The position numbers and the translations under genes are program-made. The notes under the pieces are model-generated. The model was not told the origin of the DNA. It saw only the letters and a program-made list of their open reading frames with translations, and did no database searches. A DNA stretch of 64,000 nt from a virus: positions 62,001 to 126,000 of IMG/VR virus record IMGVR_UViG_3300040786_000030. One strand, 5' to 3'. This document shows positions 10,324-22,109 of the stretch, piece after piece; within the stretch, counting starts at the first letter, position 1, and each line of letters opens with the position of its first letter.

Positions 10324-12377
10324 ATGGCAAATAGGAATAATACCTTTTATTAAAACGTTCAAATATACCAGGAAATAAACCATCATCTGGTCAAATACTT
10401 CTTGGTGAACTCGCTTTGAATACTTCAGATGCTATATTATATACTTCGGGTACAACAAGTAACTCTATATTACCAATTGGTTGGGACCGTATTTCTAGAA
10501 CTGGTGATACCATGACTGGAACGCTTTATACACCTAATTTGATATCAAATAATTTTAGTGGTGTTAGTCTTAATACAATTGATTATATAATATTTAATAC
10601 TGGTACTACAAGTGCTGCGACAGTTGCTGGTACAGTTTATTTTGATAATAAAGAAAAGCTTTATCGTATAATACATCTATTAATCAAAATGTTACAGTAA
10701 ATTTAGGTCAACAGAATTTTATTAGGGTTTTAATAATAGTGGTGTTGATATAGCTAGAGGTAAAGCGTTAGAAACATTGTCAGCATTTAGTGGTTTACCA
10801 TCTGTAACACTAGCAGTAAATAAACATTTAGGTTTTAATATTATAGGTGTTTCAGCTGAGATAATACCTAATGGTAAAGAAGGTATTGCAATTACTAACG
10901 GTATTATTAGTGATATAGCTTTAACTGGTATTACAGTTGGTCAATTAGCTTATGCTTCGGATACGGTTCCTGGTTTTTTTACTAATAGTGAAAAATATTT
11001 TTTACCCATTAACAGCCAGAACAAATAGTGTTGGTTATGTAGTTCAAACAGGTGTAACAACAGGTAAATTATTTGTTAAGATTGTTAATGAAAACCCTTA
11101 TTATCATTCACAGATATTGAAAGGAATATTTTAGAAGGTAATAATATATCAACTGGTGTGTATGAATTCAGTGGTATAACTAAAGCTAGTAATACCACAT
11201 TTAATATTGCATTGGTTAATGGTTGGGTAGCCTTAAATACTTATGCTAATGCAACAAACCCTAACACTATAAATTTAAATTTTAGTGGTCAAACTGGGTT
11301 AACAACACCATATTTAACCACTCATAGTTCAACATTTGTATCATTAAGTAGTGGTAATACGATAACTTTATCACCAAATTCACCAACACCACAAGAAAGA
11401 AGGTTAAGTATTTATTTGGGTAAAGTTATACACCCAAATAGACAAATAATTCAAAACGTAAATAACGTTACCGATTTTGATATTAGCCCTATGTCAACGA
11501 TTAGAGATTTATTTACACCAATAAAACTAATAAATACTGGTGTTATAATTACATCTAATGGTAGTAATTTATCGATTAATCAAAGTAGTGGTAATCTTTG
11601 GGGTTATGGTATCGGTTGGTTTACTGACCAGTTAAACCCTAATATGGTTTTGATTCCAAGTAACATACTAAAAACGTTTCAATATAGAACACAAACGGGT
11701 GGTACATTTTCAGACACAACTGTTATTGATAATTTATATTATGATGTTGGTGGTGTCAGAACTATTATACCTGGTAATACTGGTAGTCAATTTGGTAGAG
11801 CAACAAATCATCGTATTTATTTATTTCCAACAAACGTTGTTAGAATTCAATATGGTCAAAACTTTTATGAAACGCTTGGTGAAGCTATTGATAATATTCA
11901 AACCGAAAATTTTGTAGCAGAAAAAATATTAATGATAATGCTATTTTAATAGCCACTATTTCAGTTACTAGAAGTTGTACATCATTATCAGATTCATTAA
12001 CATCTAAAATTATATATGTATCAAAATTTGGTGAACTTGTAGGTGGTGGTGGTGGGGCTTCGATAGTAGCAGTATCACAATATAAATCATTAATATTAAC
12101 AAGTGGTACTATTTATAGTTTTACCAATTTTAACCTTGTTAATACATTATCAATAAATAAAACTATTAGTTCAGCAACTAGAGTTAATTTGAACCAAACA
12201 CCAAACCCTAATGATTTTTATGTCGTAAAAGATAGAAAAGGTGACGCACTTACAAATCCGATTACAATATCTGGTGGTTCATATACTATAGATGGAAATG
12301 CAACTGTAACTATGAACCAAATAAATAACCCATCATTAACATTTTTATTTGATGGTGAACAATATATAATAATATAA
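10324..12377 (+). CDS. Tail fibre protein B
   Basis: About 690 residues in several frames (changes near 10347, 10660, 10725, 11005, 11105, 11925). The joined N-terminus reads MANRNNTFLLKRSNIPG, then GQILLGELALNTSDAILYTS, the classic phage fibre N-terminal module found also in many siphovirus and myovirus fibres. A second typical block follows: FNNSGVDIARGKALE and IISDIALTGITVGQLAY (about residues 130-230). The distal part (11160-12377) includes SIYLGKVIHPNRQI and FYETLGEAIDNIQ. Unlike A and C it is not repetitive. No S74 chaperone or lyase motif seen. The next gene starts 1 nt after the stop, so B and C are probably one operon. Confidence 0.85.
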
Positions 12378-12378
12378 A

Positions 12379-15300
12379 ATGAGTTATACTCCAAATATCG
12401 AATTTTCTGGTGATGTTACATCACTTGGTAATATAACAACTATTACGTCTAATAAAGTTAGTGATACTATGCTTTCTAATGTTAATAATTTAACCTTTAA
12501 AGGTCGAATTTCTCCACTTTCAGGTTCTAGTGAAAACTTAACTGTTTCGCAAGCAACATCTATGTTAAATGTTTTCGTAGGTGATACGGGTTCTGGTAGT
12601 CTAAAAGGTCTAGTACCAGCAACTATTTCAGGTGATGGTGTGAAATATCTTAAAGGTGATGGGACATGGGGTATTATTAGTGGCTCAACATTTGGTGGTG
12701 GAACAGTAACTGGGCCTACACAATTTACTAATGGTTTAACAGCAAATACTATATCATCAACAAATTATTTAAATTTACCAACTGATGTTAGTGTAACTGG
12801 TGGTACGTATTCAAACGGAACCGCTATATTCGCTAATACTACTGGTGGTACATTTAATTTAACTGGTATAACTTCTACTAATATCCCAGTAAAATCTTTA
12901 GGTGTTGTTACATATAGTAAAATACAAGATTTTATTAACACTACTTTGTCTTCTGGTAGGATTAGTGGTGGTGAACTTGTTAATAATGGTAATGGTACTT
13001 TAAATATACTTTTAGGTTCTGGGATGATTAAAACTAGTGATATTATTGGTGAGACCGTATTTTTTAATTGGCCAACAACAAATAATATAACACCAGTTAA
13101 TAATGAAACATCTTACGTGTATGTTGATTATAATGGTGGTGTTCCAAGTATTTTATAACAACTAATTTTTTATTAATAACACAAACAACTCAGTTTGTTT
13201 TAGCTTCAATTTATAGACAAGATGATGTAATTTATACAGCTCAAACTGGTACTGAAATAAGTAATTTATCTAGAAAATACAAGAAGAATAACTGAAGCTT
13301 TTGGTTTTCAAAGAACTTCTGGTATTATCACGAGTGAATCTGGTGTTAGAGGTCTTAGAGTTTCTACTGGTATTATATGGGCTGGTTTAAATAGAAATGT
13401 GTTTCCAACTTTTAACACATCGTCTGGTAATACTTTTTCAATATTTTATAGAGATGGTGGAGCTGGGTTTACGGAAACTCAGAATAATGTACAATTAAAT
13501 AATTTATTTTATGATGATGGTAGTGGAATTCCAGCTATTGTATCTAATAGTAGATACGCATCTTATTTTATATTTGCATCACCTGGTGGTAAGGTTGTTG
13601 CTCTAATGGGTCAAACGAATGCTAACCTTAGTTCGACACAAGCTAGTTTTATACCTAGTAATTTACCAAAAATAATGTCTGATTTTAGTTTATTTATAGC
13701 TAAAGTAATTCTAGATAAGGGTGATTTGACAAAATTTACAGAGATTCAATTACCATATGATACTTTGATTTCTCAAAGTACTGCTAATGAACATAATCAA
13801 TTAGCTAATATACAAGGTGGTACAGTAAATGAATATTACCATATAACATCTAATGATTATAATAATGTTGTTAATTTAACAACATTATTAAATCAAAACT
13901 AATTTAACTGGTGCTACATTTACTGGGAGTTTAACAGCAAATACAATATCAGCGACAACTTATTTTAATTTACCGATAACAATTGAAAATACTTCAAACT
14001 TATTTTCAACTAGTTTAAATGCTGGTAGTGGTGCAACATTTGCTAGTGATTCAAATTTCTTTGGTCAAAATGCTGGTTATGGGGCAACAGGTGCTTCTAA
14101 TTCAAATTTCTTTGGTAAAATGCTGGTTATGGGGCAACAGGTGCTAAATTCTCAAATTTCTTGGGCCGACAAGCTGGTTATAGCGCAACAACCGCAAATA
14201 ACTCAAATTTTTTTAGGTGATAACGCTGGTTTTCAAGCAACAAATGCTGAATCATCAAATTTTGGGTTATCAAGCTGGGCGAAATGCGATAAATGCTTAT
14301 CAGTCAAATTTCATGGGTTATCAAGCTGGTTATAGCGCAACAGGTGCTTTTGATTCAAATTTCTTTGGGGCTTCTGCTGGTTATGAAGCAACAAATGCAA
14401 GTTTTCAAATTTCATTGGTCCTTACGCTGGTCAAAACGCAACAAACGCTGGTCAATCAAATTTCTTGGGTTATCAAGCTGGTTATAGTGCAACATCGGCA
14501 AATAATTCAAATTTATTTGGGTATAACGCTGGTTCTAGCGCAACAAATGCTAGTAATTCAAATTTCTTTGGGGCTTCTGCTGGTAATGAAGCAACAAATG
14601 CTGAATCATCAAATTTCTTTGGACAACTAGCTGGTAACCAAGCAACAGATGCATATCAATCAAACTTCTTTGGTAATAATGCTGGTAATGGTGCAACAAG
14701 TGCAAATGGTTCAAATTTCATTGGTCCTTACGCTGGTCAAGGTTCGACATTTGCTAATAACTCAAATTTCTTTGGTAATCAAGCTGGTTATCAAGCATCA
14801 GATGCTTCTTTTCAAATTTCTTGGGCCGACAAGCTGGTTATAGCGCAACAAGTGCTGGTGGTTCAAATTTCTTGGGCCGACAAGCTGGTTATAGCGCAAC
14901 AAGTGCTTATAACTCAAATTTTTAGGTGATAACGCTGGTTTTCAAGCAACAAATGCTGATAGTTCAAATTTCTTTGGACAACTAGCTGGTAGCCAAGCAA
15001 CAAATGCTAGTGGTTCAAATTTCTTTGGTATTACTGCTGGTATAAACGCAACAAATGCTTTTCACTCAAATTTCTTTGGGTTCCAAGTTGGTAATGGCGC
15101 AACAAATGCATATCAATCAAATTTCTTTGGTTATCAAGCTGGTAATGGCGCAATAGGTGCTAGTTATTCAAATTTCTTTGGACAACTAGCTGGTAACCAA
15201 GCAACAGATGCATATCAATCAAACTTCTTTGGTAATAATGCTGGTAATGGTGCAACAAATGCTTTCAACTCAAATTTTATTGGTCAAGAGGCTGGTTTTG

Positions 15301-16674
15301 GTGCGGACAATGGAAGTTCTTCAAATTACTTAGGTTATCAAGCTGGTTATAACGCATCACAATCTTATTCTTCAAATTTCTTTGGTACTCAAGCTGGTAT
15401 TAATACTACATTTGCTAATAACTCAAATTTCTTTGGTGACAACGCTGGTAATAATGCGGCAAGTGCTAATAACTCAAATTTTTGATTACAAGCTGGTAGT
15501 CAAGCAACATTTGCTAGTAATTCAAATTTCTTGGGTCAAAATGCTGGTAGTGGCGCAACAAACGCAAGAAACTCAAATTTCTTGGGTTTAAACTCTGGTT
15601 ATCAAGCATCAACCGCAAATAACTCAAATTTCTTTGGGGTTTCTGCTGGTTATAAAGCAACATCGGCAAATAATTCAACGTTGATTGGTTTTAATGTTGG
15701 TAATGCTAACGTTTTATCATCTATTGGTCCCAATAATATAATAATTGGTACTAATATAAGTTTATCAGCTGGAACAACAAATAGTATAAATTTAGGTGGT
15801 GTTTTATTTGCAAGGAACACATATTCAGCAACTACTGGAAATCAAGTATTCTCCCACAAACAAATGGTAGAATTGGTGTTAATGTGGTTAATCCAACGCA
15901 AACATTTGAGGTTAGTGGTACTACTATATTATATGGTGGTTTAACAGCAAATACAATATCAGCAACAACATATTTAAACTTACCATCAAGTGCTGGTGGT
16001 TCTGATATTAGAGTTACTGGTGGAACATATTCAAATGGAACTGCTCTATTTACCAATAATACTGGTGGTACATTCAACGTAACTGGATTTAGTACTGGTA
16101 GTACTTCTACTAATACCACCTTTACAGGTGGTACTGTAACTGGTAATACAGTATTTACTAATGGGGTTACAGCAAATACTGTATCAGCAACAACTTATTT
16201 TAATTTACCAACTGATATTAGAGTAACTGGTGGAACATATACAAATGGGACAGCTCTATTTACCAATAATACTGGTGGTACATTCAACGTAACTGGATTT
16301 AGTACTGGTAGTACTTCTACTAATAATACATTTACAGGTGGTACTGTAACTGGTGCCACGCAATTTACTAATGGTATTACTGCGAATACAATATCAGCAA
16401 CAACTTATTTTAATTTACCAACTGATATTAGAGTAACTGGTGGAACATATACAAATGGAACCGCTGTATTCAGTAATAATACTGGTGGGTAACTGGTTTT
16501 AGTACTGGAACATCTACTAATAATACATTTACAGGTGGTACTGTAACTGGTGCTACACAATTTACTAATGGGGTTACTGCAAATACTATCTCAACTACAA
16601 CAATATCAGCAACAACTTACCTTAATTTACCTTCCAGTGGTGGAGGGTTATCTTTGCTCAAATATATTCAATAA
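12379..16674 (+). CDS. Giant repeat-rich tail fibre protein C
   Basis: About 1,430 residues. N-terminus MSYTPNIEFSGDVTSLGNIT and the LKGDGTWGIISG motif are typical of long phage fibres. Residues about 240-500 (13100-13900) share the ILDKGDLTKFTEI and HNQLANIQGGTVNEYYHIT elements seen in fibre stalks and hubs. Then come about 32 copies of a 17-residue unit, S-N-F-[FLI]-G-x-x-A-G-x-x-A-T-x-A-x-x (14040-15690), expected to form a beta-roll like the NTxxGYxAG repeats of Bacteroidota surface proteins. Three 70-residue repeats follow (15990-16620). No S74 chaperone at the end. Frame changes occur at many points (about 13160, 13275, 13900, 14118, 14150, 14210, 14270, 14805, 14925, 15483, 15860, 16490). 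The extreme C-terminus (LSLLKYIQ) may itself be a frame error. Confidence 0.85.
14040..15690 (+). repeat. About 32 tandem 51-bp (17-residue) repeats
   Basis: Period of 51 bp with consensus SNFFGxxAGxxATxAxx. Some units are identical at DNA level over long stretches: the two-unit block at about 14622 recurs at about 15180 for some 80 bp, and one unit beginning TTGGGCCGACAAGC recurs at 14161, 14821 and 14872. That implies recent unequal exchange within the array. Breaks in the period are 1-base losses. Confidence 0.9.
15960..16620 (+). repeat. Three to four 210-bp repeats in fibre C
   Basis: The sequence GATATTAGAGTTACTGG and its variant start at 16004, 16214 and 16424, exactly 210 bp apart. 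Each unit encodes NGVTANTVSATTYFNLPT, then DIRVTGGTYTNGTALF, then NNTGGTFNVTGFSTGSTS. An earlier diverged copy lies at 12700-12880. Confidence 0.85.
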
Positions 16675-16694
16675 CAACATTAAATTTATAAATT

Positions 16695-17904
16695 ATGATT
16701 TTTTTAAACACAATAAATGAAACATTAGAACTTAAAACTAGTTCTACAGCTGACATCGATTTCCAAATTAATTATGTGGATATAATTCCAGCTTCATCGG
16801 CAACGCCTGGTAGTAATCAAGGTAAGTCAACTATTATTGGTACAATAATACTATTATCCGCACCTTCTTCAACTATTTCAAGACAAATTAAATCTGTATT
16901 TATTAGAAATAGAAATACGACAACATCAAATACCGTATCTATAATTAAAGACGTATCAGGTGTTGAATATTTATTAACTGGTGATATTTTATTACAAGCT
17001 GGTGCTACTATCACATATGAAAGTAATATAGGTTGGAGTCTTGGTACTATCTTAATAAATACACTTACTAATGATTACCATACCGCTTATCAAGACTGGC
17101 AAGCGATTATTGACCCTGTAGCTCCAGCTGCTGGTGATTTAAGGGTTTACGCAAAACCAGTATCTGGTAGAATGTTACCAAAATGGAAAGGTCCATCAGG
17201 TCTTGACACGCCATTTCAACCAGCTTTTTGGTAATAATATTGTAATGTGGAATCCAGGATTAACTTCTGGAGCTATGATTGGTGGCGTACAAGCAGTTAT
17301 AACTGCTGGTGTATCTACACTACCCAGTATTACTAGCAGATACTCTTCTTTGCGTAGAAGTGTTTTTACTTCAGCGACTGGGGTAAATACAATGAATAGT
17401 CTTAGAAGTGAAGCAGCTTTTTAGAGGCTCTACTACTGGTGCTGGTGGTTTCTTTTCTTTTGTAGATTTGGTTTTACAACTTGGACAATGGGTGATAGAT
17501 TATTTGTTGGAATGTGTGTCGATACTACAGCTTTATTAACCGCTGACCCATCCGCTAAATTTAATACTTTAGGGTTTGGTGTTGATGCTGCTGATATCGC
17601 TATTTCATTTATGCATAATGATAGTGTTGGTATAGCAACTAAAGACGCAATTGCTGGTCAACCAGCTTTATCTAGTAATAACGCATATGATGCTTATATT
17701 TTTTGTAGACCTAATGATACTACAGTTTTATAGATTAGATGACGTAACAGGTGGTACGACACTTATAGATACATCTACAAGTGTTGACCTTCAATATCTA
17801 CGACTATGTTAATTGCAACTTGTGGTATTGGGAGTGGATTAAATGCTACAGCTGGTGCTGCAGCTATTGGTTTAAATAGAATGTATATAGAGTCTGATTA
17901 TTAA
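16695..17904 (+). CDS. Tail surface / fibre-associated structural protein
   Basis: About 400 residues in four frames (changes near 17225, 17420, 17465, 17730, 17795). Contains PVSGRMLPKWKGPSGLDTPF, MWNPGLTSGAMIGG, GDRLFVGMCVDTTALLTADP, FGVDAADIAISFMHND and a terminal LNRMYIESDY. This layout (jelly-roll-like, ending in LPISTTMLIATCGIG and IGLNRMYIESDY) is familiar from tail-fibre or capsid-decorating proteins of several phages, but I cannot give it a firm family name. It lies 20 nt behind fibre C and is likely co-transcribed. Confidence 0.7.
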
Positions 17905-17945
17905 AAATAGAATTAAAATAATTTACATTAATAAATAAAAACAAT

Positions 17946-18414
17946 ATGTTTGGAGTAAAAACACTTTTTCTTACAAGATTCAATTATATTAGCTAATAAA
18001 CGAAACCAATTAATTTTTTATTAAAAGATATTTGGGATAGAAATAACATAGTAACTTCTTTTATTTAGAAGCTTATGATTTCTTTTGTATTAACCCAAAA
18101 GAATTTGATGGTGCGACAATAGTTAAAGATTTAAAAGTATACCTAATCTTGATATTCACGCTATGATTCATGATTATTTATATATAAAATATAAAGTATC
18201 TGTTAATTTTAAATATAAATGGTATGCAGATTTAATCTACGCAAAAGAAATGGAGTTAATGGGTGCGTCAGCTTATTCAACATGGAGTAGGTTTATAGGG
18301 TTAACAATATTTGGTGGGTTATTCTTTACACCAATAATGTATTTTTCTGGTAATAGAATGTCTAGAGATAAAAGAGTAGTTTTAAAACTTTATACTTTTT
18401 TAAGTCATAATTAG
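17946..18414 (+). CDS. DUF1353 family protein
   Basis: About 156 residues in several frames (changes near 17968, 17999, 18065, 18145). Shows the DUF1353 signature: FDGATIVKDLKVY (usual form TDGAS), then DIHAMIHDYLYIKYK with the conserved HD, then YADLIYAKEMELMG. The family is common in phages and prophages, often near tail or lysis genes, and its biochemical activity is not established. The His-Asp pair and second Asp suggest a metal site. A C-terminal hydrophobic stretch (FIGLTIFGGLFFTPIMYF) may be a membrane segment. Confidence 0.78.
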
Positions 18415-18484
18415 TCTTCATCATATATACCTTTTTTGGTAAGCACTTATCATTAATAAGTTTTCAACAAATGAAAACATCTTT

Positions 18485-18532
18485 AACCCATTTTCTTCAC
18501 AATATTTTTAAGTGTAGAATGGGTTTTGTTGT
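18485..18532 (+). terminator. Probable terminator after DUF1353 gene
   Basis: Long imperfect hairpin: AACCCATT at 18485-18492 pairs with AATGGGTT at 18518-18525, with further pairing inside (CTTCAC with GTG), followed by a T-rich stretch. Confidence 0.6.
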
Positions 18533-18594
18533 TATTTTAATATTCTTATCTCGTTTCATTATAGTGTTTACGTATAAATATAGTAAAGTATGAA

Positions 18595-18624
18595 AAAAGT
18601 ATGATAGAATACATACTTTTAAAA
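18595..18624. terminator. Hairpin AAAAGTATG ... CATACTTTT
   Basis: Nine-base perfect stem with an 8-nt loop (ATAGAATA). A-rich on one side and T-rich on the other, so it could terminate transcription in either direction, isolating the sheath unit. Confidence 0.45.
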
Positions 18625-18662
18625 TTAAATTTTATTAAGTCTCTACTTTGTAAAAAACTGAA

Positions 18663-18670
18663 TATTTATA
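18663..18670 (+). promoter_or_regulatory. Late-promoter-like motif TATTTATA
   Basis: ATATTTATAATAAAG, 43 nt before the sheath ATG. The leader between them is almost pure A with a few T and G, typical of highly translated Bacteroidota mRNAs. Confidence 0.55.
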
Positions 18671-18713
18671 ATAAAGAAAAGAATAAAGTAAATAAATAAA
18701 AAAAAGAAATAAT

Positions 18714-21549
18714 ATGTCACAAAATGTATTCGTTAGTCCTGGTGTTTATACTTCAGAAAAAGACATTTCATTCATAACACGTCAAGTAGGTGTAACCGCA
18801 CTTGGGTTAGTTGGTGAAACAACTATTGGTCCAGCTTTCCAGCCAATATTTATAACAAATTATGGTGAGTTTCAGTCATTCTTTGGTGGTTTAAATGCTA
18901 CTAAAAAGATACTGGTGCTCCACAATATGAATTACCATATATTGCAAAATCATATTTATCACAAGCTAATCAATTATTTGTAACTAGAGTTTTAGGGTTT
19001 TCTGGTTTCAAAGCTGGCGAAGCTTGGGAATAACATTGATGCAGCTATTGACCCTGAAACAGAGGTTGTAACACAAACAGCTACAAATGTACCAACATTA
19101 TTTACATTTCAATCAACAACTGGTGCAACAGGTAGTGTAACTAGTTTAACTTCAAGTAATCCAAGAATTCAAACATTATTTAATGCTGGTATATTAGACA
19201 CAGCATTAACTGGGTTAAATCTTGCAACTGTAGGTATGACTGGAACTACAGGTACAGAACCATTATATTATAAAATAGCTAGTAATTTTAGTGGTATTAG
19301 TTTTACTTTTAGAGTTGGTTCAGTTGGTACTAGCGGTACTTTATTAACTGGTTCTACTAGTGGTGTAACAATTCAATACAGTGGAACATCATATACTGAT
19401 TGTGAGAATCAATTAGTTGCTTTAATTCGTTCTAGAGGTACAATTAACTCTTCAACTGAATTACCAGCATTTGAGGTAACTGGTTCGACTGGTGTTGCTT
19501 TTGACCCATCTTATTTAGATGCGACTATGGACGCTAAAGGTGATTTTCACTTAGTGGTAACTCAACACTACAGGGTTTATTCGATTATAACTTATCATTA
19601 GATTCAACAAAAATGAATTATATGCCTAGAGTATTAGGTGTTAGTGCACAAGATGGTAAAACAGCTTTATTCGTAGAAGAATTATATGGTAATTTATTTA
19701 ATGATTTATATACTGCTGGTAAAATTATCGGTGTAAAACAAACATTAGTAAAATACGGTAAAACATTTGAAGAATATCGTACTCAATATCAATCAGCTGA
19801 AACTCCTTATGTTGTTTCAGAATTACGTGGTAATAAAGTATTAAGATTATTTAAATTTATAACTATTTCTGATGGTAACGCAGCAAATGAACAATTTAAA
19901 ATATCAATCATTAATATTAAACCAGATGCTAGAGAATTTGATGTTTTAGTACGTAGTTTTTATGATACCGATGCACAGCCAGTAATATTAGAAAGTTATA
20001 GCCGTTGTACTATGGACCCTACTTCAGATAAATTTATTGGTAGAAGAATTGGTACTGTTGATGGTTTATATGTTTCTAAATCATCTTACATTGTAGTTGA
20101 ATTAGACGAGTCTTCAGATACTAGCGGTGCATTTCCAGCTGGTTTTGTTGGTCTACCAGTTAGAGATTATAAATCAAATAGTAACACAACAGTTATTGAA
20201 CCATCATTAACTTATAAAAGACATATGGTGCATTTGAGAATAAACGTAAATATTATTTAGGTCTTTCAAATACTCAAGGTATTGATGCTGACTTTTTGAT
20301 TATAAAGGTATGCCATCTAATCTATCTTATGATAGTTGGACAGGTTTAACTAAAGGTTTCCACATGGATATTGATGCTTCTGGTGTTACTATTGATAACG
20401 TGGTTTTACCATTAGGTACTGGTGGTACTTACAACCCAATATTTGAGTTTGAAACGGGTAATGCTCAATTTAGAACAGATAATGGATTAACTGGTACTGA
20501 TTATGAAAAAATTTATGCTCGTAAATTTACATTCACTTTTATGGTGGTTTTGATGGGTGGGATGTTTATCGTACAAGTAGAACAAATAAAGATACATACA
20601 TAGTTAATGGTGCAAAGGGTATTAGTGGTAGAATTTCTGGTGCTTTTCTTATAAAACATTAACAAACGGTGATATTGGTATAAATTCAGATTACTACGCT
20701 TATTTAGAAGCTATCTATACATTCAAAACCCAGAAGCGGTAAATATTAATGTATTTGCAACGCCTGGAATTGATAATGTTGATAACACTAACTTGATTGA
20801 AGCTGCAATAGAAATGGTAGAACAAGATAGAGCAGATTCACTTTATATTATGACAACACCAGATGTAAATAGTGGTGGTGATATTATGAGTGTCGAAGAC
20901 GTTGTTGGTTTATTAGATGGTGGTTTTGATAGTAATTATTCTGCAACATATTGGCCTTGGGTACAAATAAACGATACTGAAAATAATGTATTAATTTATG
21001 TTCCACCAACAAGAGATGTTGTTAGAAATATAGCATTCACAGATAATATCGCATTCCCATGGTTTGCAGCGGCTGGTATAAATAGAGGTGATGTTGACGC
21101 AATTAAAGCTAGAAAAAATTAACACTAGCTGAGAGAGATGTTCTTTATGAAAATAGAATTAACCCTGTTGCAACATTTACATCTGATGGTATAAAATATG
21201 GGGTAATAAAACACTTCAAGTTAAAGAATCAGCACTTAACAGAATTAATGTTAGAAGATTATTATTACAATCAAGAAAACTTATATCTGCAGTTTCTATC
21301 AGATTATTATTTGAACAAAATGATTCAGTTGTTAGAAACCAATTCTTAGGACTTGTTAACCCGATATTAGAAAATATCAGAAGTGAAAGAGGTCTTACTG
21401 ACTTTAGAGTACAACTTTCAAATAGCCCAGAAGATATTGATAGAAATCAATTAACTGGTCAAATATTCTTGAAACCAACACGTGCTCTTGAATTTATTAA
21501 ATTAGAATTTGTAATTATGAATACTGGAGCTTCGTTCTCTAACATTTAA
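18714..21549 (+). CDS. Contractile tail sheath protein (gp18-like)
   Basis: About 940 residues after joining frames (changes near 18908, 19028, 19560, 20232, 20298, 20545, 20645, 20725, 21117, 21200). N-terminus MSQNVFVSPGVYTSEKDISF and GLVGETTIGPAF are typical sheath openings (SPGVxxxExD, GxTxxGP). The C-terminal core has the hallmark block YWPWVQI, IYVPPTRDVVRNIAFTDN, FPWFAAAGINRG, then RKLISAVSIRLLFEQND and the closing KPTRALEFIKLEFVI. T4 gp18 has 659 residues; the excess lies in a Thr/Gly/Ser-rich inserted region (19080-19600) that would face outward. The protein polymerizes around the tube and contracts at infection. Closed by a terminator. Confidence 0.95.
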
Positions 21550-21569
21550 TAGAATATAATAAATAATTA

Positions 21570-21594
21570 AACCTCTATTTTTAGAGGTTTTTTA
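21570..21594 (+). terminator. Intrinsic terminator after sheath gene
   Basis: AACCTCTA, loop TTTT, TAGAGGTT, then a T-run. 20 nt after the stop. Confidence 0.85.
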
Positions 21595-21606
21595 TTTTAT
21601 TAGATA

Positions 21607-21614
21607 TATTTATA
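21607..21614 (+). promoter_or_regulatory. Late-promoter-like motif TATTTATA
   Basis: ATATTTATAATAAAC ending 13 nt before the ATG at 21628, directly after the sheath terminator. Confidence 0.5.
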
Positions 21615-21627
21615 ATAAACCAATGAT

Positions 21628-22031
21628 ATGACTAAAATTAGAATAACAGAAAAACAATATGAGGTGATTCTTTCATATAAATCTTTATTGAAAGAGGGTG
21701 ATGATGCGATTAAAACTGATTTAAAGGTTATTTTAGCTATTAGTGTGTTAATTGGGTTGAATATTACTGGCCATAATAAAATAATGGCTGATATGGCTTT
21801 TAAAGACAAAACAATATTTACTAAAATAAAAGAAACGTTAGAATCTAAAGATGATTTAGAAGAATTAGTAAAAGCTTTAGAGATAAAGGGACTTAAGAAA
21901 CCAGAAAAAAATTAAAAGATGTTATGGGTTCACTTATTAGTAAATTCAATACTTTATCAAATGAAAATGGTTTTAATATCAAATTATCACCAACTGCTAT
22001 GGTAAATTTAAATAATCTAGATTCAGAATAA
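21628..22031 (+). CDS. Small phage protein with ITEKQY N-terminus
   Basis: About 134 residues; one frameshift near 21910. Begins MTKIRITEKQYEVILSYKSL, similar to the start of the gene at 24895 (KLKISESQYNTLQKYL). A hydrophobic stretch (VILAISVLIGLNITG, residues about 34-48) may be membrane-associating. C-terminus contains VMGSLISKFNTLSNENGF. Sits between the sheath and tube genes with its own late-type motif. Function not recognised. Confidence 0.65.
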
Positions 22032-22067
22032 AAATAAAATAAATTATTTATAAAAAAAAAATATGAA

Positions 22068-22075
22068 TATTTATA
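22068..22075 (+). promoter_or_regulatory. Late-promoter-like motif TATTTATA
   Basis: ATATTTATAAATAATAAT, 34 nt before the tube ATG. The 12-mer TATTTATAAATA is palindromic and so contains the T4-type TATAAATA on the same strand. Confidence 0.5.
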
Positions 22076-22109
22076 AATAATAATAACAATAAATTAAAAC
22101 AAAAACAAC

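Larger units (their letters stand above)
18415..18713. other. 299-bp intergenic region before the sheath gene
   Basis: No gene seen. It holds a terminator-like hairpin at 18485-18525, a second hairpin at 18595-18620, and the late-type motif at 18663-18670. A T4-type TATAAATA on the + strand occurs at 18573-18580 but has no gene immediately downstream. Confidence 0.6.

Noticed and set aside
14040-15690. Regular 51-bp repeats resembling a CRISPR or satellite array
   Set aside because: The period is a multiple of three, the units code for a regular 17-residue pattern in frame with the fibre, and there are no unique spacers.
7991-16674. Diversity-generating retroelement acting on the fibres
   Set aside because: No reverse transcriptase or template repeat with A-specific changes was found; differences between units are spread over all bases and look like ordinary repeat divergence.
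18573-18580. T4-type TATAAATA on the + strand as the sheath promoter
   Set aside because: It lies about 130 nt before the gene with a hairpin in between, whereas the motif at 18663 matches the other eleven sites.
18640-18660. TACTTTG before the sheath as a host-type promoter
   Set aside because: The box lacks one base of TAnnTTTG and no TTG stands 17-23 nt upstream.
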